The position numbers were made by a program, and so were the translations under genes. DNA of 64,000 bases, taken from positions 62,001 through 126,000 of the forward strand of contig CALYAO010000044.1 in the NCBI GenBank assembly GCA_944393605.1, written 5' to 3'. Origin of the DNA: an uncultured Clostridia bacterium (lineage in GTDB: Bacteria; Bacillota; Clostridia; UBA1381; UBA9506). Each line of letters opens with the position of its first letter. Position 1 is the first letter of the stretch. This document shows positions 29,201 to 36,015 of this stretch, one piece after another. The notes under the pieces are model-generated. The model was not told where the DNA came from. It did not search any database and saw only the letters and a program-made list of their open reading frames with translations.

Positions 29201-29317
29201 CATGCGGAGATCATCAACAACATCGTGCAGAAGCCGGCAGACTTTGATGCGATCAACCCCAGCAATACACATGCGGAAACGCAGGTCTTGGTGGAAGGCA
29301 ATTTGGTTTTTGAGTAA
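26201..29317 (+). CDS. SLH-anchored multidomain protein with beta-helix resembling GH87 alpha-1,3-glucanases
   Basis: 1038 residues from a GTG start with AAAGGAGG upstream. Signal peptide (1-26); LamG about 30-265; Thr/Pro/Glu linker; three SLH repeats about 313-491; a CBM35-like beta domain about 505-672 (EAEYAETNAEV, VLKDTDDYVQF); and a right-handed beta-helix from 677 to the end, opening ADFGATPDDDTDDTEAIQAG as in pectate-lyase-3 type domains. FADGVHF (D846) and NNGDDNIAV (D869, D870) reproduce the Asp then Asp-Asp arrangement of GH87 alpha-1,3-glucanases/mycodextranases. If active it would cut a polysaccharide outside the cell to feed the importer. Alternative: a non-GH87 polysaccharide lyase or hydrolase with the same fold. 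Followed by a strong terminator. Confidence 0.85.
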   Translation: MKKLVSGLLVCTMLLSVLLFPAGATAEEAPIPTEGMSLWLSADNDSMSVDAEGNVLAWEDKSPMQNEIEIVGKPTVAQNVVNGQHAVKFDGTSFVRTVFDEPYVGSGAFFVVARIAEDNTEYAGIFTTSIGNTLDNDVDLYLLNMTQMQIRSNHQGAASGANDENRPLITDKNGLDTENFHRLEATISDNGSTSTLRTYYDDKRTVNFDAVNPDFRWNTHYGYQIAARGPGDNRKLKGEIAEVIFYQDDLTTDEREAVDEYLKNKYFNEENKTDAPAFDVSTPEPTPEPTPVEITFEKTAPDVSEMSLKMRTFEDTMGHWSEEYVNLMAAKSIINGVTDTTFEPDSQITRAQFITILARAVALEEDAAASTYSDVASDAWFAGSIGAAVKAGILPGGDGALNPDEALTREEMAVLFYRTMHHFHVAYDMNEAQITEALSKFTDVSGLSEEARKAVAACVKAGIITGKTDTTFAPADNATRGETAAMLQRMLLGTGLVTAGKGADVPFETYEAEYAETNAEVLVSTAYTDNAAFEASGRKCVVLKDTDDYVQFNDVVPANRITFRYSVPKEDMRFVGGNNSYPEMPIEGNDIEGTIGLYVNGEKVKDVELSTRSMYAFEDETSTTKPFYKRWYLDVIIDDVTINEGDSIMLKKDAQSTLDEYRIDLMDLEVAPDPIPQPEGFLSAADFGATPDDDTDDTEAIQAGVDAAIEAGTGLYIPAGYYKTSEKIILNENANVVGAGMWHTVLDNYLSNEGALVWMGRAGFLMYGGNLHVSDLKVTSSWSYSRNGEGNGSIGITGRGGTPGIGDFVFENVWIDRTGCGIWAEGGINEEPSYIRNSRFTNLFADGVHFTDGSANIIVENNFFRNNGDDNIAVTGEEVGAIYDITYRNNTALCNYWGRGLMVAGSSNIVVENNVQADSPRSAGILVMSESAYESTDCTNNTVRGNIVLRSSYNRGHGMGAISLSNTLDGSLVDCDVYDNEVYGPNLYEGINVVDRNGGVHAEIINNIVQKPADFDAINPSNTHAETQVLVEGNLVFE

Positions 29318-29327
29318 ACGAGCAATC

Positions 29328-29366
29328 AAAACAGGCAGAGCCAAACTGGCTCTGCCTGTTTTCTAT
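29328..29366 (+). terminator. Intrinsic terminator after the GH87-like gene
   Basis: 14-bp stem (29330-29343 with 29347-29360), three-base loop, preceded by A and followed by T on both sides, so it can work in both directions. Confidence 0.88.
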
Positions 29367-29379
29367 TTCGGAAAAAGAC

Positions 29380-29408
29380 TTGCTATTTTGTACAAAGTAT
29401 GGTATCAT
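29380..29408 (+). promoter_or_regulatory. Promoter of the leader and small SLH gene
   Basis: TTGCTA (29380-29385), 17-base spacer, TATCAT (29403-29408). Transcription from here would yield a leader of about 190 bases before the SLH gene start. Confidence 0.65.
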
Positions 29409-29415
29409 AGAAAAT

Positions 29416-29583
29416 GCCAAACAAACGCAACGCTACTTTTGTAACCGAGGTGTGTGTTTTTATGCCTATCGGCAAAAATGCATGCTCTATTTCTGCATAC
29501 CTTGTGTTATGAGAAGCGTTGTTTGGCGACAATCGGAGCGATGCGTTTTTCATGCGCTGACTACGGTTGGCGCATTTTTTATT
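29416..29583 (+). promoter_or_regulatory. Candidate structured leader ending in an intrinsic terminator (attenuator or riboswitch-like)
   Basis: A long-range stem closes the leader: 29416-29422 with 29521-29527 and 29429-29434 with 29515-29520, with a six-base bulge. Inside lies a short hairpin ATGCA/TGCAT. Further on, ATGCGC (29552-29557) pairs with GCGCAT (29570-29575), extended by four more pairs, followed by six T: an intrinsic terminator just before the ribosome site at 29592. A second ATGCG (29541-29545) could compete for the same 3' arm, as an antiterminator would. No known riboswitch consensus was recognised. Confidence 0.5.
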
Positions 29584-29606
29584 ATGATATCAAAGGAGAT
29601 GATCGG

Positions 29607-30335
29607 ATGCGGAAAATGATTTTGATGGTTGTGACGATGTCGTTGCTCCTAGCGACGGTGGTCCCCGGTGCGTCGGCGGCAGAGGCCGCGTTTGGCGACA
29701 TCAGCGGGCACTGGGCGGAGGATGTCATTGTCAAATGGGCGGACAGCGGCCTGCTTTCGGGCTATCCTGACGGCACATTTCGGCCCGATGAACCCGTCAC
29801 CCGGGCGGAGCTCTCCAAAATCCTCACGCTTGCATTTGACCTTAACGAGACCGCTTCGCTTTCGGACTATCATGACCTCGACAGCAACGCATGGTATTAC
29901 CCGTATGTAGCGCATGCTGCGGCCTATCTGCCCGTATATGCGCTCCCTGTCGCCTATGACACCAACCAGCCATATGTAGACAACGACAGTGCGCAGGAAA
30001 AGGGGTTTTTGCCCGATACAGCGGCGCTTCGGATGCATGCCGCGGAGGCGCTGGCGGAGATCAAACTGGCAAGCGAAAACGTGGATATTGAGATTCCCGA
30101 TATCGGGGAGATCAAGACCGATCTCAATCAAACCTTTGCAAACGATGCCGAATATGAGAACCTGTTTGTCATGCATGGGGAGGTGCCTGACAACGTGGAG
30201 CGGATGTTCCGCTACACGTGGCTGGCCAAGGAGCTGGACGTCATGGAAGGCAAGCCAGACGGCACTTTTGACCCCTATGGCGTGATGACGCGGGCGGAGG
30301 CGTTGACCGCCATCGACAGGCTGCTTGCCGCATAG
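29607..30335 (+). CDS. Small secreted SLH protein
   Basis: 242 residues. Signal peptide (1-24, MILMVVTMSLLLATVVPGASA), a clear SLH repeat directly after it (FGDISGHWAEDVIVKWADSG, then FRPDEPVTRAEL), a second half-preserved unit, an acidic ~80-residue middle, and a final SLH-like unit at the C-terminus (GKPDGTFDPYGVMTRAEALTAI). It has no separate effector domain. It may be a wall-polymer-binding filler or S-layer-associated protein. ATG 29607 follows AAAGGAG; a long in-frame extension upstream overlaps the structured leader and is unlikely to be translated. Its attenuator-type leader sets it apart from the other SLH genes here, suggesting conditional expression. Confidence 0.82.
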   Translation: MRKMILMVVTMSLLLATVVPGASAAEAAFGDISGHWAEDVIVKWADSGLLSGYPDGTFRPDEPVTRAELSKILTLAFDLNETASLSDYHDLDSNAWYYPYVAHAAAYLPVYALPVAYDTNQPYVDNDSAQEKGFLPDTAALRMHAAEALAEIKLASENVDIEIPDIGEIKTDLNQTFANDAEYENLFVMHGEVPDNVERMFRYTWLAKELDVMEGKPDGTFDPYGVMTRAEALTAIDRLLAA

Positions 30336-30490
30336 GCCGGAAGGGCGCTTTACGCCGTATGTGAAGCAGGATTGCGGACTAAATTGGAAAATAATGGATT
30401 TTTTGTGTGACTTTTATTCAAAGATGGTGGCCCGAAGAGAAAAATGGGAAATCATTACATTTTCCCTGTGCAGAGAGATAAAATCATAGC

Positions 30491-30526
30491 AAAAACAGGC
30501 AGAACGCATGGTTTCTGCCTGTTTTT
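30491..30526. terminator. Bidirectional intrinsic terminator between the small SLH gene and prmA
   Basis: 14-bp stem (30491-30504 with 30513-30526) with A-run on one side and T-run on the other; it sits two bases from the prmA stop and about 155 bases after the SLH stop. The stretch 30336-30490 holds nothing recognisable. Confidence 0.87.
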
Positions 30527-30528
30527 GC

Positions 30529-31500
30529 TTATGCGCCATATCGGCAGGTCACGCTGACCCAACAGTCCCGGCGGCCCACGGTATCTACCGTAAATCCCGC
30601 TTGCCCGAGCGCTGCCATCACTTCCTCAGCCCGCTCATCAATGATGCCCGAGGTGATGAACGTCCCGCCCGGGCGGATGACTTCCGCCGCATAGGGCGCC
30701 AGCGGAACGATGACGTCCGCGACAATGTTGGCCAGCACCACGTCATACCGCTCTGCCCCGATGCGCGCACGCAGCGCGCTGTCCGACAGCACGTCGCCCG
30801 CATAGGTGTGGTAGCGATCGGACCCGATGTTATTTTTTGCGGCATTTTCACATGCGATGTCCGCCGCGTTGGGATCGATGTCCACTGCGACGGCATGGTC
30901 AGCACCTAGCAGCAGCGCAATGATGGATAGGATGCCGCTGCCGCATCCGAGGTCCAGCACGCTGTCCCCCCGCCGGACGCGCTTTTCCAGGGACTCGATG
31001 CACAGTTGGGTGCTGGCATGGGTGCCCGTGCCAAAGCTCATGCCGGGGTTGATGGTAAAGACGACGCGGTTTGTCTTTCCAATCTCTTCCCATTCGGGCC
31101 GGATGAGGATCTTGTCCCCCACCGGGGTGGGCTTGTAGTACTGTTTCCAGTTGTTGGCCCAGTCCTCCTCGCTCATGCCCGCCAGTTCTACCGTAAGCCG
31201 TCCGAAGGCATGCGCAGTATCCCGCGCAGCCAGCGCCGCCAGGGAGGCGCGGATGGCCTGGAGCATGTCATGCCCCGCCTCGTTGTCGCTGACATAGACC
31301 TTGATGCGCGTCTCGCCCTTCTTTTGCGCCATGAGGTCCTCGTCCACATAGTCCCAGTACTGCTTGTTGTGCTCCAAAAAGTCCAGAAAATCCGCCTCGT
31401 CCTCGATCTCCAGTCCCGTTACGCCCGCATCGTACAAGGCGCCGCTGACGGGCTCGATGCCCTCCGAGGTGGTGTATACCGTCACCTGTATCCAGTCCAT
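30529..31500 (-). CDS. prmA: Ribosomal protein L11 methyltransferase
   Basis: 323 residues. SAM-dependent trimethylation of L11. The N-terminal substrate-recognition domain begins MDWIQVTVYTTSEGIEPVSGAL; the catalytic domain shows the SAM motif VLDLGCGSGILSI and the NPGMSFGTGTHAST and DVVLANIVADVI stretches that define PrmA. The ATG at 31500 has GGAGGAGACC upstream and gives the family start; a longer frame to 31527 overlaps argH. It lies 17 bases after the argH stop, so is likely on the argH transcript, an uncommon partner since prmA often travels with dnaJ or rsmE. Ends at a bidirectional terminator. Confidence 0.94.
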   Translation of the reverse strand: MDWIQVTVYTTSEGIEPVSGALYDAGVTGLEIEDEADFLDFLEHNKQYWDYVDEDLMAQKKGETRIKVYVSDNEAGHDMLQAIRASLAALAARDTAHAFGRLTVELAGMSEEDWANNWKQYYKPTPVGDKILIRPEWEEIGKTNRVVFTINPGMSFGTGTHASTQLCIESLEKRVRRGDSVLDLGCGSGILSIIALLLGADHAVAVDIDPNAADIACENAAKNNIGSDRYHTYAGDVLSDSALRARIGAERYDVVLANIVADVIVPLAPYAAEVIRPGGTFITSGIIDERAEEVMAALGQAGFTVDTVGRRDCWVSVTCRYGA

Positions 31501-31517
31501 GGTCTCCTCCTTTGCCG

Positions 31518-32903
31518 TCACCCACATGTGATTTCCCCCATGCGCTTGCGGCCCTGTGCGATTTCGGCTTTCACGCGCTCAGGATTGGGGCCGCCGATGA
31601 GTTTGCGGTCGCGAACGCAGGTCTCCATGGACAGCGCATCATAGATGTCCTCTTCGATGAGGTCGGAGCAGGCATGAAACTCGTCCATGGTGAATTCGTC
31701 TAGGTTCTTGCCTTTGTCCAGCGCCAGCGCCACCATGCGCCCAACGATGGCATGGGATTCCCGGAAGGGGACGCCTTTTTTGACGAGGTAGTCCGCGAGG
31801 TCGGTGGCATTGGTAAAGCCCCCTTTGGCGCCCTGGAGCATGTTCTCCTTTTTGACCGTCATGGTGGCGATCATCTTGATAAACACGGGCAGACAGAGCT
31901 TCACGGTGTCCACCGCGTCAAAGATGCCCTCCTTGTCCTCCTGCATGTCCTTGTTGTACGCAAGCGGCAGGGACTTCATGACGGTTAAGATCCCCATGAG
32001 GTGGCCGTATACACGGCCTGTCTTGCCCCGAATGAGCTCTGCGACGTCGGGGTTCTTCTTCTGGGGCATGATGGAGGAGCCGGTGGAGTAGGCGTCATCC
32101 ATCTCCACAAAGGAAAACTCATGGGAGGACCACAGGATGAGCTCCTCCGAGAAGCGGGACAGGTGCATCATGATCAGGGACAGCGCCGCTGCGAGCTCCA
32201 CCACAAAATCCCGGTCGGACACGCCGTCCAGCGAGTTGTGGGTGATATCCGCAAAGCCCAGCTGCTCTGCCACATAGGCGCGGTCCAGCGGGTAGGTGGT
32301 GCCCGCCAGGGCGCCCGACCCAAGCGGCATCACGTCCATGCGGCGATAGGCATCGGACAGTCGGCCCGCGTCCCGCAGGAACATCTCAAAATAGGCCATG
32401 AGGTGGTGCGCCAGCGTGATGGGCTGGGCCTTTTGAAGGTGTGTATACCCTGGCATGATGGTATCGGTATGTTGCTCTGCAAGGTCCAAAAGCGTCCCCA
32501 TGAGCTCCTTTAGGAGGCCCAGGATGTCCTGTGTCTCCTCTTTTAAGTACATACGCAGATCCAGCGCCACCTGGTCGTTGCGGCTGCGGCCCGTGTGCAG
32601 CCGCTTGCCGACATCCCCGATGCGGGAGATGAGGATGGTCTCCACATTCATGTGGATGTCCTCCGCATCTATCGCAAATGCCACCTTGCCAGCCTCAATG
32701 TCCGCAAGGATCTCCCCCAGCGTCTTTACGATGAGCGCCGCGTCCTCCTCCGAGATGACGCCGACACGCCCCAGCATGCGCGCGTGCGCCATGCTGCCCG
32801 TGATGTCCTGCCTGTACATGCGAGCGTCAAAGCGGATGGAGGAGTTAAAGTCGTCCACCAGCGCATCCGTCGCTTTGCCAAACCGGCCGCCCCATAGTTT
32901 CAT
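31518..32903 (-). CDS. argH: Argininosuccinate lyase
   Basis: 461 residues, family length. Splits argininosuccinate into arginine and fumarate, the last step of arginine synthesis. Starts KLWGGRFGKATDALVDDFNSS; the fumarase-superfamily signature GSSIMPQKKNPD, which holds the catalytic Ser loop, is intact. Lies downstream of argG with a terminator-like hairpin between them, so its level is probably set partly by read-through. The ATG at 32903 is the family start. Confidence 0.96.
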   Translation of the reverse strand: MKLWGGRFGKATDALVDDFNSSIRFDARMYRQDITGSMAHARMLGRVGVISEEDAALIVKTLGEILADIEAGKVAFAIDAEDIHMNVETILISRIGDVGKRLHTGRSRNDQVALDLRMYLKEETQDILGLLKELMGTLLDLAEQHTDTIMPGYTHLQKAQPITLAHHLMAYFEMFLRDAGRLSDAYRRMDVMPLGSGALAGTTYPLDRAYVAEQLGFADITHNSLDGVSDRDFVVELAAALSLIMMHLSRFSEELILWSSHEFSFVEMDDAYSTGSSIMPQKKNPDVAELIRGKTGRVYGHLMGILTVMKSLPLAYNKDMQEDKEGIFDAVDTVKLCLPVFIKMIATMTVKKENMLQGAKGGFTNATDLADYLVKKGVPFRESHAIVGRMVALALDKGKNLDEFTMDEFHACSDLIEEDIYDALSMETCVRDRKLIGGPNPERVKAEIAQGRKRMGEITCG

Positions 32904-32920
32904 TATCCAGTGCCCCTTTC

Positions 32921-32957
32921 TCTAAAAAATGGGGCAGACATCGGGTCTGCCCCATTC
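32921..32957 (-). terminator. Intrinsic terminator or attenuator between argG and argH
   Basis: 11-bp perfect stem (32929-32939 with 32945-32955) followed on the minus strand by TTTTTTAG. It lies 12 bases after the argG stop and 18 before the argH start, so read-through controls argH unless argH has its own promoter; none is visible in the 65-base gap. Confidence 0.82.
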
Positions 32958-32968
32958 GGTAATGTGTC

Positions 32969-34177
32969 TTATTTGTTGCGTTCTTTCATCATGGCGTTGA
33001 CCTTGAGGGGCAGGCCAAACAGGTTGATGAACCCGGCCGCGTCCTTCTGGTCATAGACGTCATCCGCGCTGAATGTCGCAATCTCCTCGTCGTACAGCGA
33101 GTAGGGCGATTTGGCGCCGGCGGGGATGATGTTGCCCTTGTACAGCTTGAGCCGCACCGTTCCCGTGACGGTCTGCTGCGTACTGGTCACGAATGCGGAC
33201 AGCGCCTCGCGCAGCGGCGTATACCAGTTGCCGTCATACACCAGCTCCGCAAACTCAATCCCAACCTGCCGCTTGTATGCCTGGGTCCGGCGGTCCAGCG
33301 TCAGGTATTCCAGTTCCTGGTGGGCCGCATACAGAAGCGTTCCGCCCGGGGTCTCATAGACGCCGCGGGACTTCATGCCGACCAGCCGGTTTTCCACAAT
33401 ATCCGCGATGCCGATCCCGTTTTTACCCGCCAGCTCATTGAGCTTCTCAATCATGGCAACGGGCGCATAGGCGACGCCGTCAATCTTGGTGGGAATGCCC
33501 TTTTCAAACTCGATTTCCACATACGTCGGGGTATCCGGCGCTTTTTCGGGCGTTGTCATAAGCTCCAAAATCTTGTCATACTGCGGCTCGTTCCACGGGT
33601 TCTCCAGGTCCATCCCCTCGTGGGACAGGTGCCACAGGTTCTTGTCCTTGGAATAGTTGTCCTCCTTGGTGACGGGGACATCAATGCCGCGGGCCTGCGC
33701 GTAGTCAATCTCCTCCTCACGGGACTTGATGTCCCACATGCGCCAGGGCGCAATGATCTTGAGGTGGGGCGCCAGGGCCTTGATGGTCAGCTCAAAGCGC
33801 ACCTGGTCGTTGCCCTTGCCCGTTGCACCGTGGCAGATGGCGACGGCGCCTTCCTTTTTTGCAATCTCCACCAGCCGCTTGGCAATCACCGGCCGCGCAA
33901 AGGAGGTTCCCAGCAGGTACTTGCCCTCGTATACAGCCCCCGCCTGCACGGTTGGGTAGATAAAATCGGTCACAAACTCCTCGCGGAGGTCTTCAATATA
34001 AATCTTGCTGGCGCCCGTCTTGATTGCCTTTTCCTGCAGCGGCTCCAGCTCCTTGCCTTGACCCACATCGCCCGCGACAGCGATGACATCATAGTCAAAG
34101 TTTTCCTTGAGCCATGGTATGATGATGGAGGTATCCAGCCCTCCGGAATAGGCCAGTACGACTTTTTCTTTTGCCAT
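32969..34177 (-). CDS. argG: Argininosuccinate synthase
   Basis: 402 residues. ATP-dependent condensation of citrulline and aspartate. The pyrophosphatase-type ATP loop AYSGGLDTS is at residues 9-17; the citrulline and aspartate binding stretch [15 protein letters not shown] is intact. ATG 34177 is preceded by GGGAGGA; the in-frame TTG two codons earlier lies within the ribosome-site spacing. Own promoter at 34226-34254. Ornithine-to-citrulline genes are not in the window. No clear ArgR operator was recognised in the leader. Confidence 0.96.
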   Translation of the reverse strand: MAKEKVVLAYSGGLDTSIIIPWLKENFDYDVIAVAGDVGQGKELEPLQEKAIKTGASKIYIEDLREEFVTDFIYPTVQAGAVYEGKYLLGTSFARPVIAKRLVEIAKKEGAVAICHGATGKGNDQVRFELTIKALAPHLKIIAPWRMWDIKSREEEIDYAQARGIDVPVTKEDNYSKDKNLWHLSHEGMDLENPWNEPQYDKILELMTTPEKAPDTPTYVEIEFEKGIPTKIDGVAYAPVAMIEKLNELAGKNGIGIADIVENRLVGMKSRGVYETPGGTLLYAAHQELEYLTLDRRTQAYKRQVGIEFAELVYDGNWYTPLREALSAFVTSTQQTVTGTVRLKLYKGNIIPAGAKSPYSLYDEEIATFSADDVYDQKDAAGFINLFGLPLKVNAMMKERNK

Positions 34178-34225
34178 TTGCAATTCCTCCCAAATTATGC
34201 TATACTTCTTTGTATGCTAGCATCT

Positions 34226-34254
34226 ATTATACAACAAGGATGCGGGATGTACAA
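34226..34254 (-). promoter_or_regulatory. Promoter of argG
   Basis: Minus strand TTGTAC (34254-34249), 17-base spacer, TATAAT (34231-34226), about 45 bases before the argG start. Confidence 0.68.
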
Positions 34255-34286
34255 TACCTTTTTTGCAAAAAGTTGGGGGGAAAAGC

Positions 34287-34775
34287 GTGATTATATTGGG
34301 CATCGATCCAGGGATTGCCATTGTGGGATATGGGATTTTAGAGCATGCGGGCAACAAATTCCGCGTCATAGATTACGGTGCGATCACGACGCCGGCGGGG
34401 CAAAAGCTGTCCGACCGTCTGCGGGACATCTATGAGAGCGTCAACATTCTGATTGAGCGGCACCATCCCGATCAGTTTGCCATCGAGGAGCTGTTTTTCA
34501 ACACCAATGTCAAAACGGCCATCAGCGTTGCGCACGGACGCGGCGTGGCAATCTTGGCGGCGACGGTGCAGGGCCTGCCCGTGTTTGAGTATACGCCGCT
34601 GCAGGTCAAGCAGTCGGTGACGGGGTATGGCCGTGCGGACAAGGCGCAGGTACAGCGCATGGTAAAAACGCTGCTGGGGCTTCCCGAGGTGCCAAAACCC
34701 GACGACGTGGCGGATGCGCTCGCGATTGCCATCTGTCATGGGAATACCTCGCGGATGCTCAATTTTGATGTATAA
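34287..34775 (+). CDS. ruvC: Holliday junction resolvase RuvC
   Basis: 162 residues. Endonuclease that cuts Holliday junctions after RuvAB branch migration. Catalytic acids are visible: Asp in GIDPG near the N-terminus, Glu in IEELFFN, and the Asp pair in KPDDVADALAIAICH. GTG 34287 follows GGGGGGAAAAGC and gives the family start (VIILGIDPGIAIVGYG); a longer in-frame reading upstream lacks support. ruvA and ruvB are not adjacent. It ends at an intrinsic terminator whose T-tract forms the left edge of the inverted-repeat segment at 34.8-36.2 kb. Confidence 0.95.
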   Translation: MIILGIDPGIAIVGYGILEHAGNKFRVIDYGAITTPAGQKLSDRLRDIYESVNILIERHHPDQFAIEELFFNTNVKTAISVAHGRGVAILAATVQGLPVFEYTPLQVKQSVTGYGRADKAQVQRMVKTLLGLPEVPKPDDVADALAIAICHGNTSRMLNFDV

Positions 34776-34780
34776 AAAAT

Positions 34781-34804
34781 AGGGGCTTTGGCCCCTGTTT
34801 TTTT
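34781..34804 (+). terminator. Intrinsic terminator of ruvC
   Basis: 6-bp GC stem (34781-34786 with 34791-34796), loop TTTG, then seven T (34798-34804). Confidence 0.85.
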
Positions 34805-34830
34805 GTCAGCGCTAAAATATTTACCGGGGC
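34799..34830 (+). repeat. Left terminal inverted repeat of the 1.45-kb repeat segment
   Basis: 32 bases (TTTTTTGTCAGCGC, then TAAAATATTTACCGGGGC) that match the reverse complement of 36213-36244 with a single mismatch. Confidence 0.85.
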
Positions 34831-35018
34831 TGTGCCGCCCCCGGGGGTGCCCGTATTGCACAGGGGGTACCCTCTGCATGCCCCAGGCCTCCTTTTTCTC
34901 CGAAGAAAAAGGAGCAAAAAGTCGCTGGGGGCGTTCCCCCAGACCCCCCGGCAGCCCGCAGCACCCGCGGCCCCTGCCAGACATGTTCTCTACCACACTG
35001 TTAGGTGAGCGCTCGAAT
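34805..35018 (+). repeat. GC-rich hairpin repeat, copy 1
   Basis: Shares with the other three copies the blocks GCCCCAGGCCTCCTTTTTC, GGGGGCGTTCCCCCAGAC, CGGCAGCCCGCAGCACCCG and the end block CTACCACACTGTTAGGTGAG. Rich in perfect hairpins: CTCCTTTTTCT with AGAAAAAGGAG, and CTGGGGG with CCCCCAG. Open frames across it translate the repeat and are not considered genes. Confidence 0.85.
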
Positions 35019-35051
35019 AAAAAAACACCCCATATGTTCAATCATTAAACT

Positions 35052-35430
35052 TTTTACCTGGGCGATGCCTCCCCGTTCTCGTCGCGTCAAGCGTCGCCTG
35101 CTCGGTTTCCCCTGCGGGAAAACCGTCGCTTAACTCCGCTGCCGCTCCTCTTTCCCACAGCGCACGCAGGCGCTGTGGGGACCCCATCATTGCATAGGGG
35201 GTATTCTCTGCACGCCCCAGGCCTCCTTTTTCTTTGGAGGAAATAACGGAAACATCGCCTACAGCGATGGGCTGAAACGCTTAATGCAAGCTGCGCCATC
35301 GCTTGCTTTCATTAAGCGTTTCATGCCAAAAGTCGCCAGGGGAATGCCCCCGGCCCCCCCGGCAGCCCACAGCTCTCGCGGCCCCTGCCAAACATGTTCT
35401 CTACCACACTGTTAGGTGAGCGCTCGAATA
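35052..35430 (+). repeat. GC-rich hairpin repeat, copy 2 (long form with inserted palindrome)
   Basis: Long form: starts with the block GTCGCGTCAAGCGTCGCCTG and a CCCACAGCGC...GCGCTGTGGG hairpin also found in copy 4, then the common core and end block. About 87 bases (35241-35327) are inserted in the core and contain a large palindrome: GAAACGCTTAATG near 35274 pairs with CATTAAGCGTTTC ending at 35322, with an inner CAAGC/GCTTG stem. Confidence 0.83.
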
Positions 35431-35509
35431 GGCTGAAAATCCAAATATGTTGTATTTCGAGTTCGGTTGTGATAGATAAATGAGAGGATTCTATTAGAAA
35501 ATTCTCGTT

Positions 35510-35538
35510 TAGACTTTTTATGACCTTCCTTCTATAAT
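35510..35538 (+). promoter_or_regulatory. Promoter of the 59-residue RHH-like gene
   Basis: TAGACT (35510-35515), 17-base spacer, TATAAT (35533-35538), 22 bases before the start. The AT-rich stretch 35485-35505 holds an imperfect palindrome that could be an autoregulatory operator. Confidence 0.65.
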
Positions 35539-35560
35539 AAGGTAGAAGGAGGCGGTTTGG

Positions 35561-35740
35561 ATGGCGTTTATTCCAAAAAGTACCAGACAGAAACAAGAAG
35601 TGGCCTATAAGACGCTTTATATATCCAAAAAATATGAAGAAAAAATCAACCAAATCGCCCGGGAGAACAATACGAGCTTTAACAATGTTGTGGTCAGTAT
35701 GATTGAACAATGTCTGCAAGGCGACGAACAAAATAACTAA
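35561..35740 (+). CDS. 59-residue ribbon-helix-helix-like small protein
   Basis: Starts at ATG 35561 behind AAGGAGG and stops at 35740. The sequence KTLYISKKYEEKINQIAREN followed by NTSFNNVVVSMIEQCL has the beta-strand, helix, turn (NNTSFNN), helix pattern of Arc/MetJ/CopG-type ribbon-helix-helix DNA-binding proteins; the assignment is by pattern only. It is the single plausible gene inside the 1.45-kb segment bracketed by inverted repeats and lies between the inward-facing ends of repeat copies 2 and 3. Own promoter and terminator. No toxin partner or transposase is next to it. It could regulate itself, or bind the repeats; neither is shown. Its AT content is higher than that of its surroundings. 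Confidence 0.75.
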   Translation: MAFIPKSTRQKQEVAYKTLYISKKYEEKINQIARENNTSFNNVVVSMIEQCLQGDEQNN

Positions 35741-35749
35741 AATTCAAGA

Positions 35750-35788
35750 AAACATCCAAAAATTATGGACTAACTGGATGTTTTTTTA
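35750..35788 (+). terminator. Intrinsic terminator of the RHH-like gene
   Basis: 8-bp stem (35750-35757 with 35776-35783), 18-base loop, T-run to 35787. The T-run is shared with the end of repeat copy 3. Confidence 0.78.
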
Positions 35789-35996
35789 TTTGAGCACTCA
35801 CCTAACAGTGTGGTAGAGAACATGTTTGGCAGGGGCCGCGGGTGCTGTGGGCTGCCGGGGGGTCTGGGGGAACGCCCCCAGCGACTTTTTGCTCCTTTTT
35901 CTTCGGAGAAAAAGGAGGCCTGGGGCGTGCAGAGGGCACCCCCTATGCAGAAGGGGTATCTCCGGGGAGGCATCGCCCCGGTAGACAAATGAGCGC
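35785..35996 (-). repeat. GC-rich hairpin repeat, copy 3 (inverted)
   Basis: Reverse orientation of copy 1, closest to it in the core; its inner end starts with GAGCACTCACCTAACAGTG, the inverse of the end block of copies 1 and 2, so the two flanking copies face the RHH-like gene symmetrically. Confidence 0.85.
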
Positions 35997-36015
35997 TTTC
36001 CCCCATCGCCGGAGG

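Noticed and set aside
26747-29344. 865-codon open frame on the minus strand opposite the GH87-like gene
   Set aside because: Shadow of a GC-rich coding region; composition and low complexity do not fit a protein, while the plus strand encodes clear domains.
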